From the NCBI GenBank assembly GCA_958295725.1, contig OY282368.1, positions 1,820,001 to 1,884,000 of the forward strand: a stretch of DNA of 64,000 bases. The letters run 5' to 3'. Below the pieces are notes generated by a model that was given only the letters and a program-made list of their open reading frames with translations, was not told the origin of the DNA and searched no databases. This document shows, piece by piece, positions 28,725 through 37,000 of this stretch (positions within the stretch are counted from its first letter, which is position 1; the number at the start of each line of letters is the position of its first letter). The position numbers were made by a program, and so were the translations under genes. This DNA comes from an uncultured Alphaproteobacteria bacterium (GTDB lineage Bacteria; Pseudomonadota; Alphaproteobacteria; UBA2966).

Positions 28725-29863
28725 TGACCTCGTTCAGACAGATGTGAGACACGGCCCTTGATGTAAGGGCGGGGGTCTCCGACGCTGTTGGTGCTGAACA
28801 ACCAGCGTGAAGGAGAACCCCCATGCAGACCTTCGGCCTGCCCCGGCAGATTACACGAGGAGCCGCCCTGGCGTCGCGCCTGTGCGGCAAGGAGCGGAGC
28901 GACGAAGCGCACAGGCGCGACGCCCTTGAGCGCTGGCGCCAAGCCCGGGCCGACGGCCTGACCGCACGAGCGGCCGCCAACGCCGTCGGCGTGCCGAGAT
29001 CGACCCTCTACCGGTGGCAGAGGCTGGCGGACCGCAACCGCCTCAAGCCGTGCTCGCGCCGCCCGCACACCCCGCGCCGGCCCACTTGGTCGGCGGCGCT
29101 GGTGACGGCGGTCCGGGAGACACGCGCCGACTACCCCATGTGGGGCAAGGCCAAGATCGCCGTCCTGCTCCGACGCAACGGGCACGCGGTAAGCGAGAGC
29201 ACCACGGGCCGCATCCTCAAGACCCTCATGGAGCGCGGCGCCGTCACCCCGGTCCCGACCTTGCGCCGCAACGGACCGCGCGCCGCCCGGCGCCTCAGAC
29301 CATACGCCAGACGCCTGCCCAGGGGCCGCAAGCCCACAAGTCCCGGCGAGATCGTCCAACTCGACACCCTCACCGTCTCACCACACACAGCCCGGCCCGC
29401 CATCAAGCAGTTCACCGCCCATGACCCCGTCGCAAAGTGGACCTGCGCACAGGCCTGGAGACGCGCAACCGCACACAACGCCAGGCGCTTCCTCGACAAG
29501 CTCCAGGCCGACATGCCCTTCCCCATCGAAGCCATCCAGGTCGATGGAGGCTCCGAGTTCAAGGCCGACTTCGAGACCGAATGCCAGCGCCGCGGCATCG
29601 ACCTGTTCGAACTCCCGCCCCGATCGCCCAAGCTCAACGGACACGTCGAGCGTAACAACGGCGCATGGCGATACGAGTTCTACGCCTCATGGGACCTGCC
29701 CGACGACAACCTCGACGACATCAACCGATGGATCGACGCCTTCGCCGACGAATTCAACACCTTCAGACCGCACCAAGCCCTTGGCGGACACACCCCCGCC
29801 CAGTACCTTCACTCACTGACAGCCAAAGAGACCCCCGTGTCTCATATGTCCTGAACCAGGACA
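28725..29863 (+). mobile_element. IS481-like insertion sequence, copy B
   Basis: Complete 1139-bp element starting TGACCTCGTTCAGACAGATG and ending with the complement of TGTCCTGGTTCAGGACATAT. It is flanked by the 5-bp target duplication TGCGA at 28720-28724 and 29864-29868. It separates the outer-membrane protein gene (transcribed away) from the solute-binding protein gene. The intact ends, intact transposase and perfect duplication point to a recent insertion. Confidence 0.95.
28823..29854 (+). CDS. IS481-family DDE transposase (copy B)
   Basis: 343 residues with the same helix-turn-helix and Asp181, Asp241, Glu276 triad as copies A and C. It differs at a few residues (HAVSEST, DPVAKW, DDINRW). 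The DDINRW variant is the one also preserved in the fossil at 23171. The coding frame is intact and AAGGAG precedes the ATG. Confidence 0.95.
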   Translation: MQTFGLPRQITRGAALASRLCGKERSDEAHRRDALERWRQARADGLTARAAANAVGVPRSTLYRWQRLADRNRLKPCSRRPHTPRRPTWSAALVTAVRETRADYPMWGKAKIAVLLRRNGHAVSESTTGRILKTLMERGAVTPVPTLRRNGPRAARRLRPYARRLPRGRKPTSPGEIVQLDTLTVSPHTARPAIKQFTAHDPVAKWTCAQAWRRATAHNARRFLDKLQADMPFPIEAIQVDGGSEFKADFETECQRRGIDLFELPPRSPKLNGHVERNNGAWRYEFYASWDLPDDNLDDINRWIDAFADEFNTFRPHQALGGHTPAQYLHSLTAKETPVSHMS

Positions 29864-30031
29864 TGCGATTGATCCGCACGGCGGTCATGGGTCATACTTC
29901 CTGGCGGCGTCAAGACAGGAGGCGGCGCCCGACAGCGAACGCGATTGGCGAATCCTTCCGGTCAGGCTCCCGCCCGGCCGGCTACGATCGTTTCCTCACC
30001 GGCTTCCTGCGAACCAACGGGAGACATTCAC

Positions 30032-31117
30032 ATGACTGGAGCATTGCCACGAACGGTGTCGTTCGCCCTCGCGGTCGCCCTCGCCGGGGCCATCGGTGCG
30101 CTATCGGCCGTCGGCGACGGTGCCTGGGCCGGCGACCGGTTCAAGGGCCAAGTACTTCGCGTCGGGACGTGGGGCGGCAAATGGGGCGGTTTCCAGAAAG
30201 ACATCATCGCCCCCAAGATCGAAGCGGAGGGTGGCGAAGTCAAGTTCGTCTACGGCAGCACCCAGGACAACCTCGCGAAGCTGGCGGCGGCGCGGGGGCG
30301 GGACGCGCCCATCGACGTGCTCGAAATCCTCGACGCGATGATGCCGACCTTCCTGAGAGAGAATCAGCTGCGGAAGATCGACCTGTCCCAGGTGCCGAAC
30401 ACCAGATATCTCAAGAGCGGCTTCTACGACGAGTGGAAAGTCGCCACATGGATCGTCCAGGAAGGCATTTGCTACAACCGCGAGCAGTTCGAGCAACTCG
30501 GTCTCGCGGCGCCGGTAACGTACAAGGACCTCGGCCATCCGAAGCTGGAAGGCAAGGTGGTCATTCCCGACATCACGTCGGGCGGCGGCCTCGCGAACTT
30601 CATGGGCATCGTATATGCCGCCGGCGGCGATGTGCGAAATATCGAGCCGGGACTGACGCTGTTGAGGGAGATCAACGCGCTCAAGTACTGGAAGCGCGCC
30701 GGCGAGGCCGTGAACATGATGCAGACGGGCGACGTGGCCGCGGCCCTGATCTATTCGGGCCACTGCTCGCGGGTCCGCAAATCGGGCGAGCCGGTGAACG
30801 CCGTCATGCCGCTCATGGCGAACGGCAAGCGCGGCGTCATGAAGAACGGCTGGATCGGAGTCGTGAAGGACACGCCGGTTCCGGAACTCGCGGCCTTCTA
30901 CATCAACCAGTTCATCAACACCGACTTCCAGTCCGCCTGGGCGCCCGCCATGGGCGTCATCCCCGCCAACCAGGAGGCTCTGAAAACATTCCTGGAGGAC
31001 GAAGTCTCGCAAGAAATGTTCGTGCCGCTCGAGGAGAACCTCCAGATCGACTACGGCAAGGCGGACGTCCCCGATTGGACCGACCGCTGGACACGGACCG
31101 TGGGCAAGTCCGGCTGA
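30032..31117 (+). CDS. periplasmic spermidine/putrescine-type ABC substrate-binding protein
   Basis: 361-residue binding protein of the PotD/PotF class for uptake of polyamines or related compounds. A signal peptide (VSFALAVALAGAIGALSAVGDGAWA) is followed by GQVLRVGTWGGKWGGFQKD, NLAKLAAARGRDAPIDVLEILDA, GICYNREQF and SAALIYSGH-like segments typical of the two-lobe fold. The ATG at 30032 follows GGGAGA and starts the signal peptide; 29 in-frame codons upstream lack any family character. No permease or ATPase genes are adjacent. Upstream lies IS481 copy B and downstream genes face the other way, so the protein is orphaned here. Confidence 0.85.
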   Translation: MTGALPRTVSFALAVALAGAIGALSAVGDGAWAGDRFKGQVLRVGTWGGKWGGFQKDIIAPKIEAEGGEVKFVYGSTQDNLAKLAAARGRDAPIDVLEILDAMMPTFLRENQLRKIDLSQVPNTRYLKSGFYDEWKVATWIVQEGICYNREQFEQLGLAAPVTYKDLGHPKLEGKVVIPDITSGGGLANFMGIVYAAGGDVRNIEPGLTLLREINALKYWKRAGEAVNMMQTGDVAAALIYSGHCSRVRKSGEPVNAVMPLMANGKRGVMKNGWIGVVKDTPVPELAAFYINQFINTDFQSAWAPAMGVIPANQEALKTFLEDEVSQEMFVPLEENLQIDYGKADVPDWTDRWTRTVGKSG

Positions 31118-31144
31118 CACCCGGTTCCATCGGCCGATCGATTC

Positions 31145-31163
31145 CCTCCGGCCTGGCCGGAGG
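31145..31163. terminator. 19-bp perfect palindrome between convergent genes
   Basis: CCTCCGGCC-T-GGCCGGAGG forms a perfect inverted repeat in the 83-bp gap between the 3' ends of the binding-protein gene and the Rieske oxygenase gene. A GATTCC...GGAATC pair brackets it. There is no T tract. A bidirectional terminator is plausible. Confidence 0.4.
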
Positions 31164-31200
31164 CTTCGCCGAGGCGAGGCCGGGGAAGGAATCCCTGCGG

Positions 31201-32409
31201 CTACGCCTCCAGGTAATCGAGTATGTGGTTGTGGAAGTAGTGCGGGTTGACTTCCCACAGGGGCGAGAACACGTTGGCGTCCGCAGCGGGTGATCCCTTG
31301 GCGATCTGTATCGCCTCCCAGATCCGGAAGTCCTGGTTGCGCACGCCATCCTTGGCGTCCTTCGAGCGCACCGGGCCGAGCCAACGGTCCATGGCCATCT
31401 TGCGGCCCGCGGCCTGCTCGTCCGAGGTCGCGGCGTCGCCGAGGAAGAAGAACCCCATCCTGGCGATCGTCCGGTCCGGCGCGACCGGTTCGTAGATGAT
31501 CGACGAGATGTTGTCGCGGACGAGATCGATCTCGATGTTGGGGAAGATGAAATTCGGCGCGGTGACGCGCTCCTTCCCTTCGGGGAAGGGAATCGATGGA
31601 AGGCCGGTGTCCTTGAACGGATAGGACGGCGCCACCTCGACGCGTCGGCGCAGGGTCAATACGCAACCCTCGTGCAGCGGGGCCGACCACAGCTCGCCGG
31701 TCTCCATGTCGACGTCATCGGACATCTTCGAGAACACGCCGCCGTGGACATAAACGTGGTGGTAATTCTCCCAGTTGTCGCCGACCATCTTCCAATTGGC
31801 CTGAAACTCCCATTCCACCTTGTCGGCGTAACGCATGGCGCCGACATCGGCATCGTTCATGAAGTCGAGGAGCGGCCGCAGATGCTCTTCGATCGGGGGC
31901 GCTTCGCCGCCGAAGTCGACGAAGATCCAGTGATGCCAGACGGCGCAGCGCACAGGCACGAGGCCGAGTGCTTCCCTGTCCAGGGCGCTCCTGGAGCCGC
32001 CCTCCGGAGTCCCGTCGAAGAACGGCGCGCGGATCAGCCCGCCGTCGAGCCCGTAGCTCCAGGCATGATAGGGGCAGGTGAGCTGCCTTTGCCCCCGGCA
32101 CGGCCCTCCCAGCACCATCATTCCCCGGTGGCGACAGACGTTGTGGAACGCCCGGACCTCTCCGTCGCCGCCCCGCACCAGAACGATGGGCAGGCCTGCC
32201 ACGATGACCGGCATGGCGTCGCCCGGCTCGGGAATCTCCGCTTCGAAGGCTGCCGCCATCCACATCTTGCGCAGATACTTGCGCTGTTCGAGCCGGAAGA
32301 ACGCCTCGCCGGTATAAGCGGCTCCGGGCAGACCCCAAGCGGTCTCGATGGGCCGGCGGACCGCCGCGACGGCCTCCTCCCCGAGGATGCCGGACGCGGT
32401 CTCGTGCAT
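31201..32409 (-). CDS. Rieske non-heme iron oxygenase, alpha subunit
   Basis: 402-residue ring-hydroxylating-type oxygenase. The N-terminal Rieske [2Fe-2S] domain has Cys92-x-His94 (CRHRG) and Cys112-x2-His115 (CPYHAW). The C-terminal catalytic domain has NWKMVGDNWENYHHVYVHGG, in which His217 and His222 fit the mononuclear iron site. Such enzymes hydroxylate or demethylate aromatic rings, quaternary amines or similar compounds using electrons from a reductase; no reductase is nearby. The substrate cannot be read from the sequence. The TPR gene at 32443 is 33 bp upstream in the same direction, so the two form an operon. Confidence 0.9.
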   Translation of the reverse strand: MHETASGILGEEAVAAVRRPIETAWGLPGAAYTGEAFFRLEQRKYLRKMWMAAAFEAEIPEPGDAMPVIVAGLPIVLVRGGDGEVRAFHNVCRHRGMMVLGGPCRGQRQLTCPYHAWSYGLDGGLIRAPFFDGTPEGGSRSALDREALGLVPVRCAVWHHWIFVDFGGEAPPIEEHLRPLLDFMNDADVGAMRYADKVEWEFQANWKMVGDNWENYHHVYVHGGVFSKMSDDVDMETGELWSAPLHEGCVLTLRRRVEVAPSYPFKDTGLPSIPFPEGKERVTAPNFIFPNIEIDLVRDNISSIIYEPVAPDRTIARMGFFFLGDAATSDEQAAGRKMAMDRWLGPVRSKDAKDGVRNQDFRIWEAIQIAKGSPAADANVFSPLWEVNPHYFHNHILDYLEA

Positions 32410-32442
32410 TGGGATGGCCCCCCGGAAATCCGACCGGCGCGT

Positions 32443-34095
32443 CTATGCGGCGGTCCGTTGGCGGCAATAGCAGGACGCGTGGACCTCGACCTCCGCGCGC
32501 GCCAGCGCCTTGTCCAGCTGTTGCCTGATGTGGACCGACTCGACCGTCTCGCCGCGCCGCGTCAGGCACTCGTGCAACCCATGGAGACTCCAGAGATTGC
32601 CCGGATGCTGGCAGGCTCTGCTCAAGGTCTGGACCAACCCGAGATCCTCGCGATAGACCGCCTCGGCCTCCTCCGACCGGCCTTGCTCGAGCAGCAGCGC
32701 GCCGAGCGCATGCCGGGTCGGCTGCATCCATCCCCACGGCTCGTCATACGGCAGAGCGTCATCCAGTTCGACGGCCCTGCGGAGATGCGCGAATGCGGCA
32801 TCGACATTGTTCCGCCGGTACTCGAGCTCGCCGTCCAGCATCGCCTCCGCGATCTCGAGAAGATCCTCCACCGTGTTGTTATGCACGCGGCGGCTTTCGG
32901 GAACCTTCTTCTTGGCCTCCAGAAAGGCCGCCTTCTCCCGCTCCGCATCGGCGATGTTGCCCATGGCCGAGTGCGCGACGGACCTGGCGTAAAGCATCAT
33001 CGCCGTGGTCGAGCAGTAGAGCTCCGGGTTCTCGGGAAGGTCCTGATCGACAATCTCCCGCCATTTGCCGAAGCGGATGAGCACATGCTGCTTCATCGAC
33101 AGGTAACCCTCGGCGAAGTCCGCCATAGGCGGAGATTCCATGAGCAGCAGATCCTCGGGCGTGGTATCGAGCAGTTCCTGGGCCGCCTCGATCGCCGGCG
33201 TGTACTGACCCAGGAACATCGCGCCGTAAATCGCGAAGTGGTGGTTGTGGATGCGGTACAGCGAGTAGAAATTCAGCGCGCCGGCCCGCTCCAGGAACTT
33301 GCGGTCGGCGACGATGGCCTTCTGGTTGTAGACGACGACGTCGCGATAATTGCCGCACAGCACGTCGATATGGGTCGGCATGTGGGTGAGGTGGCCGCTG
33401 TCCGGCATGATCTCGCGCAGCCGGTCGGCGGAACGCAGGGCGAGTTCCGGGAACGGCGACATCTCCATCAGATGGACGTAGAGGTGGAGCAGGCCCGGGT
33501 GATCCCAGCTCGCCGGGATGTCGCGGAACGTCGATTCCAGAAGCTCCCGCGCCTCGACGGTGCCGGCCCCTTCCGCGGCCTCGCCCGTCTTCAGGTCCCA
33601 CATCTGCCAGGGCGTCTCGTCCATGATGGCTTCGGCGAAGACGCACCGCACATCCAGGTCGTCGGGAAAGTCCTCGTGGATCCGGCGCATGGCGACGGTG
33701 AAGGCCTCATCCCACGGCGACAGGTCCTCGATCGGATCCCGCCGGGGATAACGGGCCGGAAGGGCATGGATGAGCGCCCGCTCCACGGGCGTGACGCCTT
33801 CGATTCGCGACAGCGCGCGCTGGGTGGCGTCATAGGCTCCGGCCAGCGCCTGCGCTCGCCCGTCGGGGTCGTACAGATGCCAGGGCAGGTTGTAGTTCGG
33901 GCCGGTGGCATAGGCCACGCCCCAATGGGCCATCGCGCAGCCCGGGTCGGCGTCGAGAGCCTTGCGGAAGCAATCGACGGCTTCGCCGTGGTTGAAGGCG
34001 AAAATCCAGTTGAGCCCCCGATCGAACCAGAGCTGGGCGTCTTCGGAATCGGTCGTGACGATCCGGCCGTAAGGACCCAGTTCGTAGTAATCCAT
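32443..34095 (-). CDS. TPR-repeat protein of unknown function with His-rich core
   Basis: 550 residues of helical TPR repeats without signal peptide or membrane segment, so probably cytosolic. The N-terminus (LWFDRGLNWIFAFNHGEAVDCFRKALDADPGCAMAHWG, here in parts) is a typical first TPR pair. The middle contains conserved His clusters (LLHLYVHLMEMSPFP; SGHLTHMPTHIDVLCGNY; RIHNHHFAIYG) that resemble a widespread uncharacterised family and could bind metal. The start at 34095 has GGAGGGGAAG upstream; the ORF could extend to 34143 without support. It precedes the Rieske oxygenase in the same operon. I cannot assign a function. Confidence 0.75.
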   Translation of the reverse strand: MDYYELGPYGRIVTTDSEDAQLWFDRGLNWIFAFNHGEAVDCFRKALDADPGCAMAHWGVAYATGPNYNLPWHLYDPDGRAQALAGAYDATQRALSRIEGVTPVERALIHALPARYPRRDPIEDLSPWDEAFTVAMRRIHEDFPDDLDVRCVFAEAIMDETPWQMWDLKTGEAAEGAGTVEARELLESTFRDIPASWDHPGLLHLYVHLMEMSPFPELALRSADRLREIMPDSGHLTHMPTHIDVLCGNYRDVVVYNQKAIVADRKFLERAGALNFYSLYRIHNHHFAIYGAMFLGQYTPAIEAAQELLDTTPEDLLLMESPPMADFAEGYLSMKQHVLIRFGKWREIVDQDLPENPELYCSTTAMMLYARSVAHSAMGNIADAEREKAAFLEAKKKVPESRRVHNNTVEDLLEIAEAMLDGELEYRRNNVDAAFAHLRRAVELDDALPYDEPWGWMQPTRHALGALLLEQGRSEEAEAVYREDLGLVQTLSRACQHPGNLWSLHGLHECLTRRGETVESVHIRQQLDKALARAEVEVHASCYCRQRTAA

Positions 34096-34431
34096 CACTT
34101 CCCCTCCGAGTTGCGCCCGTATCCGCGAACGAGAGCCTACCACGCGACGTTCCCTTCGCGATCCCCGGCGAGACCATCGGGACCGCCGCTATCCGCATTA
34201 CCCATCCCGGGTCTTCGCTTTTCACGCGATCGGGCATGTAGAATAGACGAGATCGGGGCAACCTCGGATTCTTCACTCCGATGGGATGCCGGACCGGTAT
34301 ATCGCGATCACCCGATGAGCGATGCGCAACCCGACCGATCCCTGGCCCGCGTTTCCAGTGACGCCGTGGATGCGCGCCCGAGCGCGACCCTCCGGGCGGC
34401 GCCGTCGCGCAGGCCATGGCCGGGGTGAGAA
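34096..34431. other. divergent intergenic region
   Basis: About 335 bp between the divergently transcribed TPR gene and phoR. It must hold both promoters, but I see no convincing -35/-10 pair, no Pho box and no ORF with protein-like composition. A TAGAAT at 34239 is the best -10 candidate and lacks a well-placed -35. Confidence 0.5.
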
Positions 34432-35697
34432 ATGCGGACTAGCCGAAGCGTCATGATGGGAGCGGCACCGGGTATCGTCCTGGTCGCGGTACTGCTCGTG
34501 ACCGGCGCGGTCGGCGTCGGCGAGGGCATCGCGGTCATCGTGTTGGTCGCCGCCGGCGCCCTGTGGACGGCGCGGCGGGCCGGGGGCTCGCACCCCGTCC
34601 AGGCGGAGAACGAGTCGGTCGAGGCGAAGCCCGTGGAACGCCTGATCCTCGACGAGTTGCCCGATCCGGTGATCCTGCTCGATGGGTCCCGCCACATCGT
34701 CTACGCCAACCGGACGGCGCGCAAGTCGTTCAACATCGTCGAGACAGGCCGGGATCTCGCGGCCTCGCTGCGCCACCCGGCGGTGCTGGACGCGGTCGAC
34801 GCGGCGCTGGCGGGCGACGCTTCCAACGCGGTCGAGTTCGAGCTCGTCGCCGGCGTGCCCATCGTCTTCGAGGTCAAGGTCGCCGCGATTCCCGAGTCGG
34901 ACGACGGGGACGGCGCGCGCGCCGTCGTCCTGTTGCACGACGTCACGGGCACGAAGCGCGCCGACGAGGTGCGCACGGACTTCGTGGCCAACGTCAGCCA
35001 CGAGCTGCGCTCACCACTGGCGGCGCTCGCCGGCTTCATCGAGACGCTGCGCGGCCCCGCCAGGGACGATCCGGCCGCCCGCGAGAAATTCCTCGGCATC
35101 ATGGACAACGAGGCGCGAAGGATGACGCGCCTGATCGAGGACCTCCTCTCGCTGTCGCGCGTCGAGGCGAACGAGCACATCCGTCCAGAGGACGAGATCG
35201 ACATCGGGGCCGTCGTCGGCGAAGTGACGGAAACGTACGCGAGCCGTCGCGGCGAGAGCGGCAACGCCATCGACACGGACCTTCCCGACAACCTTCCCAG
35301 CGTGCTCGGAGACCGCGATCAACTGAGCCAGGTGCTCCGGAACCTGATCGACAACGCCCTGAAGTACGGCGGTCCCGGAAAACCGGTGCGAATCGCCGCC
35401 CGTCCCGTCGAACGGATGCCGGAGTCGGGCGCGCGCGGCGTCGCCGTCAGCGTGCGGGACCAGGGAAACGGTATACCGGCCGTTCATGTCCCGCGGCTTA
35501 CCGAGCGGTTCTACCGGGTGGACAAGGGCCGGTCGCGCGGGATCGGAGGCACCGGTCTCGGGCTCGCGATCGTCAAGCACATCGTCAGCCGGCATCGCGG
35601 CCACATTCTCATCGAGAGCGCCCCGGAGTCCGGCAGCACGTTCACCGTGACAGTACCGACATTCCTTCAGGATACTTCAAATATAACAGATAGATAA
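34432..35697 (+). CDS. phoR: phosphate-regulon sensor histidine kinase
   Basis: 421-residue membrane kinase that phosphorylates PhoB when phosphate is scarce. Two closely spaced hydrophobic segments (residues 8-45) have almost no periplasmic loop, as in other PhoR proteins. A PAS domain follows (LILDELPDPVILLDGSRHIVYANR), then a HisKA domain with the phospho-accepting His190 in NVSHELRSPL, and an ATPase domain with N, G1 and G2 boxes (RNLIDNALKYGG; DQGNGIP; GIGGTGLGLAIVKHIV). It is the first gene of the pho/pst block, 190 bp ahead of pstS. Signal input is expected through PhoU and the Pst transporter rather than direct phosphate binding. Confidence 0.94.
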   Translation: MRTSRSVMMGAAPGIVLVAVLLVTGAVGVGEGIAVIVLVAAGALWTARRAGGSHPVQAENESVEAKPVERLILDELPDPVILLDGSRHIVYANRTARKSFNIVETGRDLAASLRHPAVLDAVDAALAGDASNAVEFELVAGVPIVFEVKVAAIPESDDGDGARAVVLLHDVTGTKRADEVRTDFVANVSHELRSPLAALAGFIETLRGPARDDPAAREKFLGIMDNEARRMTRLIEDLLSLSRVEANEHIRPEDEIDIGAVVGEVTETYASRRGESGNAIDTDLPDNLPSVLGDRDQLSQVLRNLIDNALKYGGPGKPVRIAARPVERMPESGARGVAVSVRDQGNGIPAVHVPRLTERFYRVDKGRSRGIGGTGLGLAIVKHIVSRHRGHILIESAPESGSTFTVTVPTFLQDTSNITDR

Positions 35698-35751
35698 ACA
35701 ACTTTTCTCATTTGTTAAATTATCCGAAATCCTGGCGATGAACGGGCCTTT

Positions 35752-35780
35752 TCGTCATAAAACCGTAACGAAACGGTCAT
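35752..35780 (+). promoter_or_regulatory. Pho box: PhoB binding site before pstS
   Basis: Three 7-bp repeats at exact 11-bp spacing, TCGTCAT-aaaa-CCGTAAC-gaaa-CGGTCAT, match the CTGTCAT-type PhoB half-site with A/T-rich spacers. The site lies 107 bp before the pstS start, in a locally AT-rich stretch that follows phoR. It should give phosphate-starvation induction of pstSCAB-phoU-phoB. Confidence 0.8.
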
Positions 35781-35887
35781 ACGGGAGTCGCGGGGGTCGG
35801 CATAGGAATCGGGGTGCCGGGACCGACATCGGCGAACGCCATCGTGGCTTCGTCCGTCCGTCCAATTCGCAACGAGGAGAAGCCTGA

Positions 35888-36919
35888 ATGAACAGCAAGC
35901 TGCTGTCCCTGGCGGTACTGGCCGGCATCGCGGTCGGAGGGTCCGCCGAGGCGCGCGACCGAATCAACATCGTCGGTTCGTCGACGGTATACCCGTTCAC
36001 CACGGCCGCGGCCGAGACCTTCGGCAAGACCACGCAGTTCAAGACCCCGGTGGTCGAGAGCACCGGGTCGGGCGGCGGTCTCAAACTGTTCTGCGCCGGC
36101 GTCGGCGTCGAGCACCCCGACATGACGAACGCGTCCCGCCGCATCAAGAAGTCCGAGGTCGAGACCTGCGTCAAGAACGGCGTCGCCGAGATCATCGAGG
36201 TCAAGGTCGGGTACGACGGTATCGTCCTCGCCAACGCCAAGGCTTCACCGCCGATGGAGATCAGCCGCAAGAACCTGTTCCTGGCGCTGGCCAAGGACAT
36301 TCCGCAGGGCGAGGGCAAGCTCGTCCCCAACCCGCACAAAACGTGGAACGATGTCGATCCGTCCCTGCCCGCCACTGGAATCGAGGTCCTGGGGCCGCCT
36401 CCGACGTCCGGCACGCGCGACGCCTTCGTCGAGCTCGCCATGGAAGGCGGCTGCAAGAAGTTCGACTGGATCAAGGCCATGAAGAAGACGGACAAGCAGC
36501 GGTACAAGGCCATCTGCCACGGCATCCGCGAGGACGGCGCCTTCATCGAGGCGGGCGAGAACGACAACCTGATCGTTCAGAAGCTCGTCGAGAACCCGAA
36601 GGCCCATGGCGTCTTCGGCTTCAGCTTCCTCGATCAGAACGTCAACCTGCTCCAGGGCAGCGTCATGGACGGCGTCGCGCCGACGTTCGAGAATATCGCG
36701 GATGCCAGCTATCCGGTGTCGCGCCCCCTCTACATCTACGTGAAGAAGGCGCACATCGGGAAGATTCCGGGCATGGAGGAGTTTCTCGCCGAGTACACCA
36801 GCGAAAAGGCGTGGGGCCCCGATGGATACCTTACCGACAAGGGGTTGATCCCGATGCCGGATCGGGAGAGAGGAATGTTCCGCGACGCCGCGACGAAAAT
36901 GATCCCCTACGGATCGTAG
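35888..36919 (+). CDS. pstS: phosphate ABC transporter, periplasmic binding protein
   Basis: 343-residue high-affinity phosphate-binding protein. The signal peptide is cleaved near residue 22 (SAEARDR). The phosphate-contacting loops NIVGSSTVYPF and ESTGSGGGLKLFC near the N-terminus and GPPPTSGTRDAF in the middle correspond to the Ser/Thr/Arg sites of the PstS family. It follows the Pho box and is followed 81 bp later by pstC. The size and motif layout fit the larger alphaproteobacterial PstS branch. Confidence 0.94.
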   Translation: MNSKLLSLAVLAGIAVGGSAEARDRINIVGSSTVYPFTTAAAETFGKTTQFKTPVVESTGSGGGLKLFCAGVGVEHPDMTNASRRIKKSEVETCVKNGVAEIIEVKVGYDGIVLANAKASPPMEISRKNLFLALAKDIPQGEGKLVPNPHKTWNDVDPSLPATGIEVLGPPPTSGTRDAFVELAMEGGCKKFDWIKAMKKTDKQRYKAICHGIREDGAFIEAGENDNLIVQKLVENPKAHGVFGFSFLDQNVNLLQGSVMDGVAPTFENIADASYPVSRPLYIYVKKAHIGKIPGMEEFLAEYTSEKAWGPDGYLTDKGLIPMPDRERGMFRDAATKMIPYGS

Positions 36920-37000
36920 GGATATCGCCCGGACCGGCGGCCGTATCGTGGGCTGCCGGTTCCTCCTTTCGTGTAGCCGCCACCCCGCAGCCAGCCGCCG

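Noticed and set aside
34219-34244. phoR promoter at TTTTCA/TAGAAT
   Set aside because: The spacer is only 14 bp, so I do not claim it.
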